Assembly (NCBI RefSeq): GCF_947179515.1
Contig: NC_067472.1
Coordinates: forward strand, 174,746,578-174,810,577
Direction of reading: 5' to 3'
Length of the DNA stretch: 64,000 bases
From: Apodemus sylvaticus
Taxonomy: Eukaryota > Chordata > Mammalia > Rodentia > Muridae
Shown here: positions 21,615-32,734 of the stretch, in pieces
Layout: every line of letters begins with the position of its first letter
Position numbering within the stretch: the first letter of the stretch is position 1
Notes under the pieces: generated by a model
The model's input: the letters and a program-made list of their open reading frames with translations, nothing else
The model's database searches: none
What the model was told of the DNA's origin: nothing
Position numbers and translations under genes: made by a program

Positions 21615-22925
21615 CCTAATGATTACTGAGGTATAACTGACAAAATTGTAAGCATTGAAAGTGTTCTGCGCATAGGTACATCTATGTTGTGAAATGACTA
21701 CCACAATCGAGTTAATTAAAACATCTATCACCTCATTTTATGTTACCCTACCACTTAGTATGGAGCCTCTTGCAATTTCAAGTAAATGGCACAATACTAT
21801 CAACTCCAGGCATCACAAAGTGCACTAGATCTCCAGACCTTGTTATCTTATGACTAAATGTTTCTAGTCTTTAATCAACATCCTCATCTCACCCCACTCC
21901 TGGCGGCTATCACTCTGTTATCAGATTGTTGTATAATATGGTAGGCATATAGAGAGAGACCCTGGAATTGTTTACCATATATCTTGCTGGTTAACATACC
22001 CACCAACAGTATATGTTGAATCTCTTTTCTCTGTATCCTTATAATCTCTAATATTTTTTTTAAATTCTGAGTTTCATATATTTATACAAGGAATTTGTTA
22101 GTTTCAACCCTCCATTCCCCTATCACATTTCCCTCTCTCTCCCATCGAAGCACTTCTCAACAAGTCTCCACCCTGCCTTCATGTCTTCCTGTGTGAGACC
22201 TGAGTTTAGTGTTTAATTAGCTCCCCTCTTCCCCACCCCGTCAAACTTTATTTTTTTTATCCATTCCTCATCTCGATCACAGTCCCCTCTCTCCTCTCCT
22301 CCAAACCCCACCCTTACAAACCCCTCTACCATTACCTCCTTCTCTGTTGCCCCTTCTTCTGATTAGTGTTCCGGCCTGGGGAACCTAGTCCCAGCAGGCC
22401 TAGGCACATACTATCCCACTGAGGCCCAACCAGGAAGTCCAGGTAGGAGGAAGGAGATCCAATGGCAGGGAGCAGACATTGAGACAGCCCCTACTCCACA
22501 TGTCAGGGGCCCCACATGAAGACCAAGCTGCATATTTTTTATTAGTGTTTCTGCACATGGGTGAAAGGTTACTTACTGGTAACCATAATAGATCAGTGGC
22601 TTTTGGTAACTGAAGAAAATGGCACTTCCTTCATTAATAGCTGTTAATTGTCAATATCCTTCACCAGCAAGCATTAATTGCCAATAGTCCCTTCTGGGGA
22701 AGAATAAGTATCTCAGGGGAGCCTCTCCTAATCATAGTGAAATGTTGACAGGACCAGACTTTCAGTTCTTACCTACCTAAGAGAGATGAGAAAATATTTC
22801 AGAATGGTTTTGATTTACATTTTCCTGGTAACTGATGATATTAAGCATATTTTCATGTATCTGTTGACTATTTGGATGTCTTGTTTGGGAAAATGTCTGT
22901 TCAGGTCCCTGGGCCATCTCTTCTC
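21615..22925 (-). mobile_element. Ancient mammalian L1 (L1M-type), antisense, interrupted
   Basis: The part at 21615-22050 reads as L1M 3' UTR and ORF2 end in antisense ('gaggtataactgacaaaatt', 'gaaatgactaccacaatcga', 'cccaccaacagtatatg'). The part at about 22770-22925 resumes ORF2 antisense ('ggttttgatttacattttcc', 'tcatgtatctgttgacta'). The order of blocks is collinear across the interruption, which is filled by the rodent L1 at about 22055-22760. Confidence 0.75.
22055..22760 (-). mobile_element. Old rodent L1 3' end (Lx-like), antisense, nested in an L1M
   Basis: The pyrimidine-rich 'cccctctctcctctcctcc', the 'aggcacatactatcccactg' block and 'aactgaagaaaatggcactt' match old rodent L1 3' UTR read backwards. 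It is a possibly composite insertion into the older element at 21615-22925. Confidence 0.65.
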
Positions 22926-23268
22926 AGATTACTTGAAGGATTTGCTGCTGACCTGTGCATTCCTGACACACTCTAGAAATCACCAGACATTTGGTTTGTT
23001 TTAGTCAGACACTTCAAGCATCCATGGAGATCACAAAGCATGGAACACTCAGGAATGGATACCGTAAACCAGCGAGAGAGTGGAGACGACGACAGAGAAC
23101 CCTGGCCCTATCCCAGGAGAATCCATCCTAAGAATATTCGGCCCAATATTTCCTTAGGTATTGTGCAAAGCTTAAACACCACTGTATAGATTTCATGTTT
23201 TACTCACCATCTTTCTTGCTCATGATTCATTATTCAAGAAAGCACCGGTTTCTTAGACTTCAGAGTAC
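22926..23268. other. Single-copy DNA, nothing recognised
   Basis: The plus-strand ORF at 22786-23004 starts inside the L1M relic and is not a gene. Confidence 0.4.
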
Positions 23269-23269
23269 C

Positions 23270-23669
23270 CTTGATAATTTTATGTCAGCTTTACATAGCT
23301 AGAAACAACTGAAAGGAGAGAATCTCAATCGAGAAAATGCCTCAATACACTACACACTATACACTTCCTTAATTAGTGATTGATGGGGAGAGGGCACATC
23401 CCATTAGAAATCATTCCATCCCTGGCCTGGTGGTTCCAGATTCTATAAAAAAGAAAACTGAGCAAACCATGGAGAGCAAGCCATTAAGCACTACTCTATG
23501 GCCTCCGCATCAGCTCCTGCCTCCAGGTTCCTGCCCTGATTGGGTTTCTGGCCTGACTTCCTTTGATGATGAACAGTGATGTGGAGGTGCAATCCAAATG
23601 AACCTTCTCCTCTCCAAGTTGCTTTGGTCATTATGTTTCATCACAGCAATGATGATCCTAACTAAGACA
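23270..23669 (+). mobile_element. ORR1-type MaLR LTR, sense
   Basis: It has 'attttatgtcagcttta' at the left, 'cttaattagtgattgatggg' and 'cagctcctgcctccaggttc' inside, and ends in 'cctaactaagaca'. It is one of only four sense-oriented MaLR copies in the window. Confidence 0.88.
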
Positions 23670-23744
23670 TGTGGGTCAGGCTGCAGGAAGGAGCCATTTT
23701 TAGCTGTAGAGGCATGTCTCTGGTTCTAGTCCTAGAGACGGCAT

Positions 23745-23900
23745 TTCTTTTCTCTTCAAATAATCATTTATTTTTGAACATTTCATACATTTACACATTG
23801 CACACTAATCATAGCCGTCTACGCATCTCCATTCAACTCTTCTTAGTTCCCCACCTCATCTGCCTCCTGGCTTTATTTCCTCTTTTTAGTTTTTATGTTC
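23745..23900 (-). mobile_element. Possible old L1 3' end, antisense
   Basis: 'ttgaacatttcatacattta' followed by C/T-rich sequence with 'ttagttccccacctcatctg' is reminiscent of an L1 3' UTR. Weak. Confidence 0.35.
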
Positions 23901-24640
23901 AAAATGCTCTCAAAGGACTCAGCGGTCGGTCACGTTGGGCTCAGTAGACTCCCAGATGTGTGCTACAGCTAGATAAAACCTGTAATTACTTACAGGTAGA
24001 GCTTTGTCCCCTCCCTCCTATGGTTCCTCCCTCATCGGCAGGTTGTTGCTCATCTCTGATGTTCATTCCATCTGTTTTCTAGAGGTTTCAGGAGACAACA
24101 GCCATCTGCTTCTTGTTACCATGTCATTAGAACAATTATGACAAAGGAGAGTACAAACCTCAGATATCAGGTCTTTCTGCCTCTGCTTTCCCTAGAGGAT
24201 GTAGGCTGTCTCCTTGTTAATTTCTTTGCTTACATTCTCTATCTCCAAGATTCTCACTTCAGACAAGCCTGGTAATCATTCAAGCAATTTCTGGGTCTAG
24301 AAGCAAGGGGAACAGCATAGGGTGTAAGACAGTGCTGTGTTATCCCTGCCTCAGAGGCATTCACAGACTCTTAAGTGACCAGCTGGAAAAAAAAAAAGGC
24401 AACTCAAAGAAATCAATTCAAATGGGAGACTTGCAAGCAACAATTAGAGATGAATCTCAGCTCTAAAATAAGAGTTGATATTTTTAATTATTAGACAGAA
24501 ACTTTGAGATAAAGCTAGTCTTTTTGCAAAAAAGTACCACTCCAGAGGTTGGGGATGAAACAAAAGGCAACCTTTCTGTCCATCTCTTCAGGAACTAGTC
24601 TAGGAATTCAGGAGGAGAAGTAGAGAAGATAGTTTCCCCA
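23901..24640. other. Single-copy DNA, nothing recognised
   Basis: No repeat consensus or ORF with a domain. Confidence 0.4.
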
Positions 24641-24641
24641 G

Positions 24642-25015
24642 TTTGATTCCCATTGCTGTGATAAACACCATAACGAAAAGCAACTTGGAGAGAAAAGGAT
24701 TTATTTCATCTCACAGGTTATGGTCTACACCTGAAGGGAATCATGTCAGAAGAAACTCAAGACAGGACCCAGGAGCAGAAACCACAAAGGAATGCTGCTT
24801 TCTAGCTTGCTCCCAGGGTCATGTTCATTTGCCTTTCTTGTATAGTCCAGGCCCATCTGCCTAGGGATGGCACTGCCCTCAGTGGGATGCCTTCCTATAT
24901 CAATTAGCAATCAAGAAAATGAACCCAAAGCATTCCTAGAGGCCAACATGATAGAGTTAATTTCTCAGCTGAGGGTCCTTCCCCAGTTTGTTAAGTTGAT
25001 AAACAAGATGCACAA
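24642..25015 (-). mobile_element. ORR1-type MaLR LTR, antisense
   Basis: 'cattgctgtgataaacacca', 'aagcaacttggagagaaaag', 'gctttctagcttgctcccag' and 'gttaagttgataa' appear in ORR1 order. Confidence 0.82.
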
Positions 25016-26010
25016 TCACAACAGTCCATCATTACGTTCCCCCATGCTCAAAATCGAAAAGCCTTCCCTGACCACCTGGGAGGCCTCAGCACACTATTTC
25101 CAGATGGGAATAGAATGATTGCAGAGAAGTAACAAATATTTTACTAGAGTGGTACCCTTTCTGCCCACCTTAATCCAGTCTGAAACCAAACACTCTCAGA
25201 ACCCCAATCTGTTTGCCAATAGAAGAATATTTGATGTGAGGAGTTTTCTCTTCTAAAAGACAGGTAATCAAATAAGACCTAAATTATCTAGATTTCACAC
25301 ATTTTAGCATAAAATTAATTAGTTTTGAGAATTACACAGCAGATAAACACACCAAGCAGCTAGACCTCCCTAATTGCATGTTTACATTTTATACCCGGCT
25401 CCCTTCATTATCCCAAGAAGTTGCCTGTAGCATGACTTTCCCATTAAGGAAAAGAAACCTACCAAACGATTTCATTTTTATGTCTGCAGAGCTCCTGATA
25501 AACTGACAGCACCATCGAAGCTCTCCAAATACATTTTATTTTCATTAAATGGCTAATCTAAAACCAATCAACCAAGACGTATAGAGAATGGCTGCACAGA
25601 ATAAGAATGTGTAACTCCCATGGAAATTTCTTGAGAACAAATCCACAGTAATTATTCAGACAGATGATACCTACCAAAGAGAATCTAACTTTAATGCAGT
25701 TGACACTAGTGTGTATGCCCTGTAATGATGGACAGACTGGAAGCCTGGATCTGTCAGCTGCAAGCAATGCTGGGAGAATAGGTGTTTGTGTGGAGATTAA
25801 ATTACCCATTGCAAAGTTTAGATATGGAAAGGAGGCAAGATTTGGGAAGTATGAATCCAACCTTGTTGCCTGACATAAACTATCTACTGGTGTGCTGAAC
25901 TAAAGACAGCTACAGATCAAAACACATTAAAATATATTAAGATTGTCAGTAATTGGAAATGGTAGTAAGAGACAAGATATGTGTGATGTCTTGTTTTTAA
26001 AGAGAAACTT
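25016..26010. other. Repeat-free DNA; 25230-25560 is a candidate conserved non-coding element
   Basis: AT-rich, complex sequence with TAATTAG, ATTAATTAG, CCTAATTGCATG, TTTACATTTTAT and CATTAAATGGCTAA motifs and no repeat signature. The overlapping ORFs at 25558-25873 on both strands have no domain. Function is inference. Confidence 0.35.
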
Positions 26011-26012
26011 GT

Positions 26013-26180
26013 AGCTGGAGAGATGGCTCAGTGATTAAGAGCCCTGACTGCTCTTCCAAAGGTCCTGAGTTCAAGTCCCAGCAACCACATGGTGGCTCAC
26101 AAACAATGAGATCTGACTTATGGAGCATCTGAAAACAGCTGCAGTGTACTTACCTATTATAAATAAATAAATAAAAAGGG
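26013..26180 (+). mobile_element. B2 SINE, sense
   Basis: 'agctggagagatggctcagt', 'ctgctcttccaaaggtcctg' and 'caaccacatggtggctcaca' are followed by an (AAAT)n tail. It lacks about 10 bp in the middle relative to the copy at 21143. Confidence 0.92.
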
Positions 26181-26184
26181 GGGA

Positions 26185-27290
26185 GAAACGATAAAATTGA
26201 CAAACTTTAAAAAATAAAGAGAATTTTGTTTCTAAATAGTTTCTAAGGAGAAACTATTCAACCCCATTCACATCAACAAAAGGGCTATGTGGACCCCCAT
26301 AAGAGAAGAAAAGGTTTTATTCATAGCTGTTGTGTGTATTGGTCAGTTTTACAAAGTAAACAAATCATTCCCTTTAACATGAAACTGAAACTCTCTCACT
26401 CAGTGACCCAAGTAGCCAGGAGTGGCTCTAGCCCTCCATCATGGTAGAATCAAGCACAAATACTTTCTCTTCTGAACAATGTAGCAGGTACATCTGTCTA
26501 GTGCTTCCAATTGTGCCCTCTACCATGTTTCCATTATGGTGACCAGAATTCTTCAGCCAGCTCTGTATCTAGGCTGAAGAGAGAGACATTCACTATCTTT
26601 TAAAATGCCTTAGCCATGGGCAGAAATGTGTTTACAAAGTCACCCTGTCTATTGCTTTCATGGCTGTATCAAGCAAACAGGCATGTTTATGGAGCACTGG
26701 GCTTTCCTCAAAGAGAGTCTTTACAGAAGCAGGTTCTCCCAACCCCCAAGGAGAAAGCCAAGGCCAAAAGGGAGTGATTCCAACTCTAGATATTGAGCCA
26801 TCACCATGCTGATGAACCCAAACATCATCTCCATCGGCTTGAGATCCAGACTTCTTTACTTCCCTTAGTTTCAAATGAAATAAAAATCTAAGGAAGCCTC
26901 AGTAAAACAATTAACTCCCAAATATATGAAATGCTTTGGGAAAGCACGTTTTTTATAAACGTGTCTTTTCCTGCGCAGGGCACATGCTCTGTCTCAGCAG
27001 ATCAACGGGAATAGATTTTTCTGCCTCTGGCACTGGAAGGAATTATTTATGCTCTGAAATGAAGTTAATGTGTCTTATAAATAAATCCTGGATGTACTTA
27101 CCTCTCTCTTACTGGTAGTTGTTCCACCTTGCAGGAAAGAGTTCAGGAGAGCCATTGTCTGGCCAGAGCAGCCAAATCTGCATAGACCATTTCACAGATG
27201 TCATATGCTATCACCTCAAATGCTCTTTTCTGGAGTACATGAGCTTCAAAACTCTGGCTCTAAATGATTAAGGAAAAAAAGACAAAATGC
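26185..27290. other. Single-copy DNA; 26880-27120 may be conserved
   Basis: No repeats. The block 26880-27120 holds TAAATAAATC, TTTTATAAACGTGTC and AATTATTTATGC motifs of the kind seen in conserved elements. This is weak. The ORFs at 26632-26874 and 26936-27118 have no domain. Confidence 0.35.
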
Positions 27291-27292
27291 AG

Positions 27293-27510
27293 GAACTGGA
27301 GCCATATCTCAGCAGTTACGAACACTTGCTGCTCTTGGAAGAGGACCTGTGTTCAGCTCCCAGCACTCACATAGCATCTCACAACCATCTGTAACTCCCC
27401 TTCAGCAGGACCCTATGCCCTCCTCCTTGGGCACCTGGACACTCATGGTGCACATATACACACAGAGAGCATACTCACAAAATAATATAAGTGAAATAAA
27501 TTCATCTTCA
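27293..27510 (+). mobile_element. B3-type SINE, sense
   Basis: 'gagccatatctcagcagtta', 'gctgctcttggaagaggacc' and 'catctcacaaccatctgtaa' followed by an ACA-rich tail. Confidence 0.8.
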
Positions 27511-27521
27511 ACTTCACTTTT

Positions 27522-27890
27522 AGGAATTGAAGCATGGTATAATATGCCTGTTACCCTAGCACTTTGGGGAATAAGTCATAAGGATTAAGAGTTCAAGGCT
27601 GGGAGCTAGAACAGTGGTTCAGTGGTTAAGTGCACTCACTCACTGGTTGTTCCTTCAGAGGATCTAGGTTCAATTCCCAGCACCCATATTGTGATTTACA
27701 ACCACCTGTAACTCCAGTTTCAGATGATCCAATGCCTTCTCTGGCCTTCATATGTGCACCACACACATATATGATATGCAGATATACAAGGAGGCAAAAC
27801 ACTAATCCGCATACAAATAAAACAGTTTTAAAGAGTTCAAGGCCAGTCTTGAGTTACACAGAAAGACCTAGACATAAAATTAACAAAATG
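27522..27890 (+). mobile_element. B1 SINE, sense, split by a B3
   Basis: The left half (27522-27599) has 'atatgcctgttaccctagca' and 'ctttggggaataag'. The right half (27844-27890) resumes with 'cagtcttgagttacacagaa' and 'agaccta'. The 13-bp sequence at the break is duplicated around the inserted B3. Confidence 0.82.
27587..27843 (+). mobile_element. B3 SINE inserted into a B1, 13-bp target-site duplication
   Basis: The B3 body at 27600-27830 ('ggttcagtggttaagtgcac', 'caaccacctgtaactccagt', A-rich tail) is flanked by perfect copies of AAGAGTTCAAGGC at 27587-27599 and 27831-27843. The duplicated bases are B1 sequence. Confidence 0.92.
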
Positions 27891-28125
27891 GAAAAGACCA
27901 AGTCTAGATTTTTGTGTTCTCTTTATAACAAAGATGTTTGGTCTCTCTGGGTCCATATTCCTTTTTTGTTACCAGTATCCAATTCAAGTGATGGCTTCCA
28001 CTGCAGGTGCCCTTGAGCCTTTGCATAAACACAGCTCTTACCATTACAAATTGTCTTTTCATGTCAGTCACAATATCAGACGCCTTAACCCTTAGGAGAC
28101 TCATGCAAAGGAAAGTGAGATATTT

Positions 28126-29280
28126 TGGTTACCCACCTTCTTTTTTTTTTATTCGATATATTTTTTATTTACATTTCAAATGATTTCCCCTTTTCTGGTA
28201 CTCCAGTCCCCAAAAGTCCCATAAGATCTCTTCCCTCCCCCTGTTCTCCCACCCACCCCTTCCCACTTCCCTGTTCTGGTTTTGCCCTATACTGCTACTG
28301 AGTCTTTCCAGAACAAGGGGCCACTCCTCTGTTCTTCTTGTACTTTATTTGATGTGCGGATTATGCTTTGGGTATTCCAGTTTTCTAGGTTAATATCCAC
28401 TTATTAGTGAGTGCATACCATAATTGGTCTTTTGAGACTGGGTTACCTCACTTAGTATGATGTTCTCCAGCTCCATCCATTTGCCTAAGAATTTCATGAA
28501 TTCATTGTTTCTAATGGCTAAATAGTACTCCATTGTGTAGATATACCACATTTTTTTGCATCCATTCTTCTGTTGAGAGACAGGGGGAATGTTTCTGAAC
28601 AGATCACCACTAGCGTATGCTCTAAATCAAGAACTGACAAATGGGACTTCATAAAATTTCAAAGTTTCTGTAAGGCAAAGGACACCATCAAAATTACAAA
28701 TCGGCAACCAACAAATTGGGAAAAGATCTTCACCAACCCTACATCAGATAGAGGGCTAGTATCCAATATATACAAAGAACTCAAGAAGTTAGACCCCAGA
28801 AAACCAAATAACCCTATTAAAAAATGGGGTACAGAGTTAAACAAAGAATTTTCACCTGAAGAACTTCTGATGGCAGAGAAGCATCTTTAAAAAATGCTCA
28901 ACTTCATTAGTCATCAGGGAAATGCAAATCAAAACAACCCTGAGATTTCACCTTACACCAGTCAGAATGGCTAAGATTAAAAATTCAGGAGACAGCAGGT
29001 GTTGGCGAGAATGTGGAGAAAGAGGAACACTCCTCCACTGCTGGTGGGGTTGCAAATTGGTACAACCACTCTGGAAATCAGTCTGGCGGTTCCTCCGAAA
29101 ACTGGGCACCTCACTGCCAGAAGATCCTGCTATACCACTCCTGGGCATATACCCAAAATATTCCCCAGCATGTAATAAGGATACATGTTCTACTATGTTC
29201 GTAGCAGCCCTATTTATAATTGCCAGAAGTTGGAAAGAACCCAGGTATCCCTCAACAGAAGAGTGGTTACCCACCTTCTT
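28126..29280 (-). mobile_element. Young rat L1, twin-primed (5'-inverted), 17-bp target-site duplication
   Basis: The L1 body is 28143-29263, inserted on the minus strand. Positions 28143 to about 28580 are the 3' end and 3' UTR in antisense, starting with the poly-T and rat-type tail. About 28583-29263 is ORF2 C-terminal sequence in the opposite orientation. Flanking 17-bp copies of TGGTTACCCACCTTCTT (28126-28142 and 29264-29280) are identical. The ORF2 piece and the 3' piece overlap by about 16 nt of L1 sequence (CTCAACAGAAGAG/ATGG), and the inverted end shares TGG with the target. Confidence 0.95.
28573..29263 (+). pseudogene. L1 ORF2 C-terminal fragment, inverted part
   Basis: Plus-strand frames at 28573-28890 and 28922-29311 read as the C-terminal third of ORF2: linker after the RT, then the region around the cysteine-rich CWW.C segment ('LLHCWWGCKLVQPLWK'). 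A one-base A insertion near 28885-28890 and a stop separate the two frames. It is a non-functional piece of the L1 at 28126-29280. Confidence 0.85.
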
Positions 29281-31075
29281 AACAAAGGCAGTGAAAAAAA
29301 CAAGAACCTGAGAGGGAAGTGTGAGGTACAGGGGGGAAATAAGGAAATGATTATTTATAAAATAAGAAATATACCTGCCTACCCTTGACCTTCACCATTT
29401 TCTGAGGAAGTATCTGTTTTCATGAGTATGATTGCAAAAAATATACAGAAAATCATAATGGAAGCCACATTTACCACCATTCCACAAGGATGAAGAGCCA
29501 TGATAAAGGACAGAAACACAGAAATATCAAATATCTGTCTCTTCTAAACATGATATACTTAGAAGATCAAAAACAAAGGAGATACAATTGTGACTCTCAG
29601 AGGGAAATTTTGCAACATTATTTTCCTCACCTGAAAAACAGTCTTCCAAAAGTAAGAGACCCATTGACCCTGACCCCTTCTCCCCTCTATCACCTGGTCA
29701 CTTTCCATTGCCACTTCCCCTCCTTCCTCTTCTGGGCAACTCATAAATCCTATTGATCGCAGTACCTTTTGCAAACACTTTGGTCAAGGCTGTAAGGCTG
29801 ACACGTTGCCAGAGGGACTCAGACTATGAATCTTAAAGCCTTCTCATTAAAGTCCCATTTTGCTGCACTGAGAATGTGCCCCCATTTATGGTTCCATCGG
29901 AAATAAAGGCTTCCTTTTAAAGTATTTGTTCCAAACTTTTCTGAATGATGTGGGGTAGAGACTAGAGTAGCAGGCCAGAAACCCTAGATACTGCAGAGAC
30001 CTAAGATATAAACTTCTTTTAGGTGACCCAACTATCCATTTCTCACAGGGATTCAGGACTACAAGCCATTATCCAGAGATGCCTTGGCACCCATGACAAC
30101 AGAGATGGCTAATCTAGGTTGTCAATTTACCTGGGTCTAAAATCTTAGGTACTCCCCTGAGAGACTTTCTTGATGAGACTATTTGATGGAAAGGCCTAAA
30201 TAGAGGTAGCACCCTCTGGTAGCAGCCCAGATAAAAGGATGTGGAAGGAGGAGCTTACGTCACTCTTGGGAGGTCCATATCTCCTGTTCCTGTTATGGCT
30301 GCATTCTTTCACTGATTCAGAAGCTGCTTCTATGGGCTTCCAATGTAGTCTGAAGACCAGCAGGTCTCCAGTAATCTTCCAGGCCTTTAGCATCAGATTG
30401 AGGCTGCTGAGACGTCCAGCCTCCTAGCTCAGCATCTACCAGATTCTGAGCCTCTCCAAGGAAAGGCAATCATTATACTACCCAGAGTATATCATGTAAG
30501 CCAATGTAAGGAATCCCCTTTTAGTATTGACATTGGTTTCATGGATTCTGTTCCTCCAGGGATTCCTAATATGATGACCAACCAAGTACTTGGAAACTAA
30601 GCTACAAAACTATACTGGAATTAATAACGATGTAACATACATTTAGATTAACATTGTGTTTCAAAGAAAAATCTTAAAGAGATATTTATCATAGTCAGTG
30701 GGCTTCTCTAAGGCCTCCCATCTTGTTCAGTCACCCAAATACAGCTTAGAACTTGAGAAGGAAACACATGGCCCTGCTGGGACTTTGACCAATATTATCA
30801 GCAAGGTTGTGTAAATTAGTTTTGCTGCATCATAAAGATCAACACAATTGACTTAACCAACATTACCATTTCTCCTGATTCTTGCTTATTTTGGCTTCTC
30901 TAATTCAGATCTAACTAGTTTCTGCTGGACAATCATATGCACTGTTTTGACAGATGCTGAATGATCTAGAATGGCCTTATCCATGTGAATCAAGGTAAGA
31001 GGCCAATTCTCACATGGTCACATATTCTCCAGCCAGCAACCTTGGCTCATTCCTATATAATCTTTACAATTCTAC
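29281..31075. other. Single-copy DNA, nothing recognised
   Basis: 1.8 kb without a repeat I can name. ORFs at 29490-29756, 30196-30393 and 30239-30427 overlap in different frames and strands and have no domain. A TTACGTCAC CRE-like site lies near 30256. Confidence 0.4.
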
Positions 31076-31078
31076 AGT

Positions 31079-31265
31079 GTATTAGTAGGATTTCTTTTGC
31101 TGTAAAGAGACAATATGACCACAGCAACAGTTATAAAGGAGAACATTTAATTGGGGACTGGCTTTTAGTTCAGCGGTTTAGTTTACTGTCATAATGGCAG
31201 GAAGCATGGTGACACATAGGCAGACAAAGACCTAGAGAGTAGCAATTTTCATTCAAACCACACAC
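31079..31265 (-). mobile_element. MT-type MaLR LTR, antisense, internally deleted
   Basis: It has the left part ('attagtaggatttcttttgc', 'acatttaattggggactggc') and only the last about 20 bp of the right end ('cattcaaaccacaca'). The middle is lost by a clean internal deletion at about 31242. Confidence 0.82.
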
Positions 31266-31449
31266 AGCAAGGCATGACCTTCTCAATTCTCTGCTTCTGC
31301 AAAGTCACTTTCTAAAAAGTTTGGAACTAATCTTGTGTTTTACCACCAAGAATTCTTAGAGTACTTGATTGGGACTTTTTTTATATCAGAAAACTGAAAG
31401 ATGGGATGTTTTTAAAATAGCCAAAAGGATGGGAATATAAAGATATAAA

Positions 31450-31850
31450 AAGATATAAACATTAGACAGAGCTTGGAGAATCTTGCAGAAGACAGGGAGG
31501 AAGGACTGTAGGAGCCAGGAGGTCAAGGACCCACAAGAAAACCCACAGAATCAACTAACTGAAGCCTATAAGGGCTCACAGAGATGGTACTAACAATCAA
31601 GGAGTCTGTATGGAACTGACTTAAGCCCTCTGCATATATGTTATAATTATGAAACTTGATCATTATGTGGGACTCCTAAGAGTGGGAGCAGGAGCTACTT
31701 CTGATTCCATTGCCTGCTTTTGGGACCCTTCCCCCTTACTGGGTTGCCATTTTCTAAAGAAAAATGGAGGAGTGGTGGATGGGGTAAGGGATAAACTGGG
31801 AGGATATGGGGACAGAAGGCTGTGATCATTATGTAAAATAAATAAATATG
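31450..31850 (+). mobile_element. Old rodent L1 3' UTR, sense
   Basis: 'aggaaggactgtaggagcca', 'ctctgcatatatgttataat', 'tgtgggactcctaagagtgg' and 'gcctgcttttgggaccctt' follow the old rodent L1 3' UTR, ending in AATAAATAAA. Part of the region between 'ggttgcc' and 'aatggagg' is deleted. Confidence 0.8.
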
Positions 31851-31988
31851 ATGGGTATAGTGGTGCACACCTGTAATACAAGCACCTAGGAGGCAGAGTC
31901 TCTTTGAGTTTGAGGGCAGTGTGGTCTACATATGGAGTTCTAGGCCAATCAGGGATATGTAGTGAGACCTTACCTCAAAAAATTGAAA
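31851..31988 (+). mobile_element. B1 SINE, sense
   Basis: 'gggtatagtggtgcacacct', 'aagcacctaggaggcagag' and 'tagtgagaccttacctcaaa' give a full-length B1 directly after the L1 tail. Confidence 0.88.
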
Positions 31989-31992
31989 TGTT

Positions 31993-32230
31993 GGGCTGGA
32001 GAGGTGGCTCAGCAGTGAAGAGTACTAACTACTTTTCCAGAGGTCCTAAGTTCAATTCCCAGCAACCACATGGTGGCTCACAACCATCTGTAATGGGATT
32101 TATTTTTTTAAGATTTATTTATTGTTATATGTAAATACACTGTAATTGTCTTCAGACACACAAAAGAGGGCATCATATCTCATTACAGGATCTTATACCC
32201 TCTTCTAGTATGTCTGAAAATAGCTTTAAT
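31993..32230 (+). mobile_element. B2 SINE, sense, interrupted by an antisense B2 3' fragment
   Basis: The 5' part is 31993-32098 ('ggctggagaggtggctcagc' to 'ccatctgtaatggga'). The 3' part resumes at about 32188 ('tcttataccctcttctagta', 'tgtctgaaaatagctt'). About 89 bp in between are the reverse complement of a B2 3' end. Confidence 0.8.
32099..32187 (-). mobile_element. B2 SINE 3' fragment, antisense, inside the B2 at 31993
   Basis: It starts with T-rich tail sequence, then 'acactgtaattgtcttcaga' and 'gcatcatatctcattacag', the reverse complement of B2's 3' half. Only a GGA triplet is repeated at the two edges. This leaves open either a truncated insertion or a template switch. Confidence 0.75.
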
Positions 32231-32234
32231 CCCC

Positions 32235-32632
32235 CTTGGAGGAGTTAGAAAAAGGACTGAAGGAGCTGAAGGAGTTTGCAGCCTCATAGGAAGAACAACA
32301 ATATCAACCAACCAGGCCCCCTATCTCAGAGTTCCCAAGGACTAAACCATCAACCAAGGAGTACACATGAAGGGACCCATGGTTCCAGCCACATATGTAG
32401 CAGAGAATGGCCTTGTTGGGCATCAATGGGAGGAGAGGCCCTTGGTCCTGTGAAGGCTCAATGACCTTGTAGGGGAATTTGAGGGTGGGGAGGTGGGAGT
32501 AGGTGGGTGAATGGGGGAACACTCTCATAGAAGCAGGGGAAGGGGGGATTCAGTAGGGGTTTCAGGGGAGGACCTGGGAAGGGGATAACATTTGAAAAGT
32601 AAATAAAGAAAATATCCAATTTTTAAAAAGTA
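32235..32632 (+). mobile_element. L1 3' UTR, sense, 5'-truncated
   Basis: 'ctgaaggagctgaaggagtt', 'gcccttggtcctgtgaaggc', the G-rich block near 32465-32580 and the tail 'aagtaaataaagaaaatatc' are L1 3' UTR in order. Short ORFs on both strands are by-products. Confidence 0.88.
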
Positions 32633-32734
32633 ATTGTATACAAAACATTTTTAAAGAAAATCAATGGATTTTTTTCCCAGAATAAGAACTTCAGTCCCAG
32701 GGCAAGATTCACTTGTTAATAAAAAATTTGGAAT

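Noticed and set aside
30239..30427. Overlapping ORFs on both strands (62 and 65 codons) near a TTACGTCAC site, considered as a small gene with a CRE promoter
   Set aside because: No CpG enrichment, no domain and no splice pattern. The site alone is not enough.
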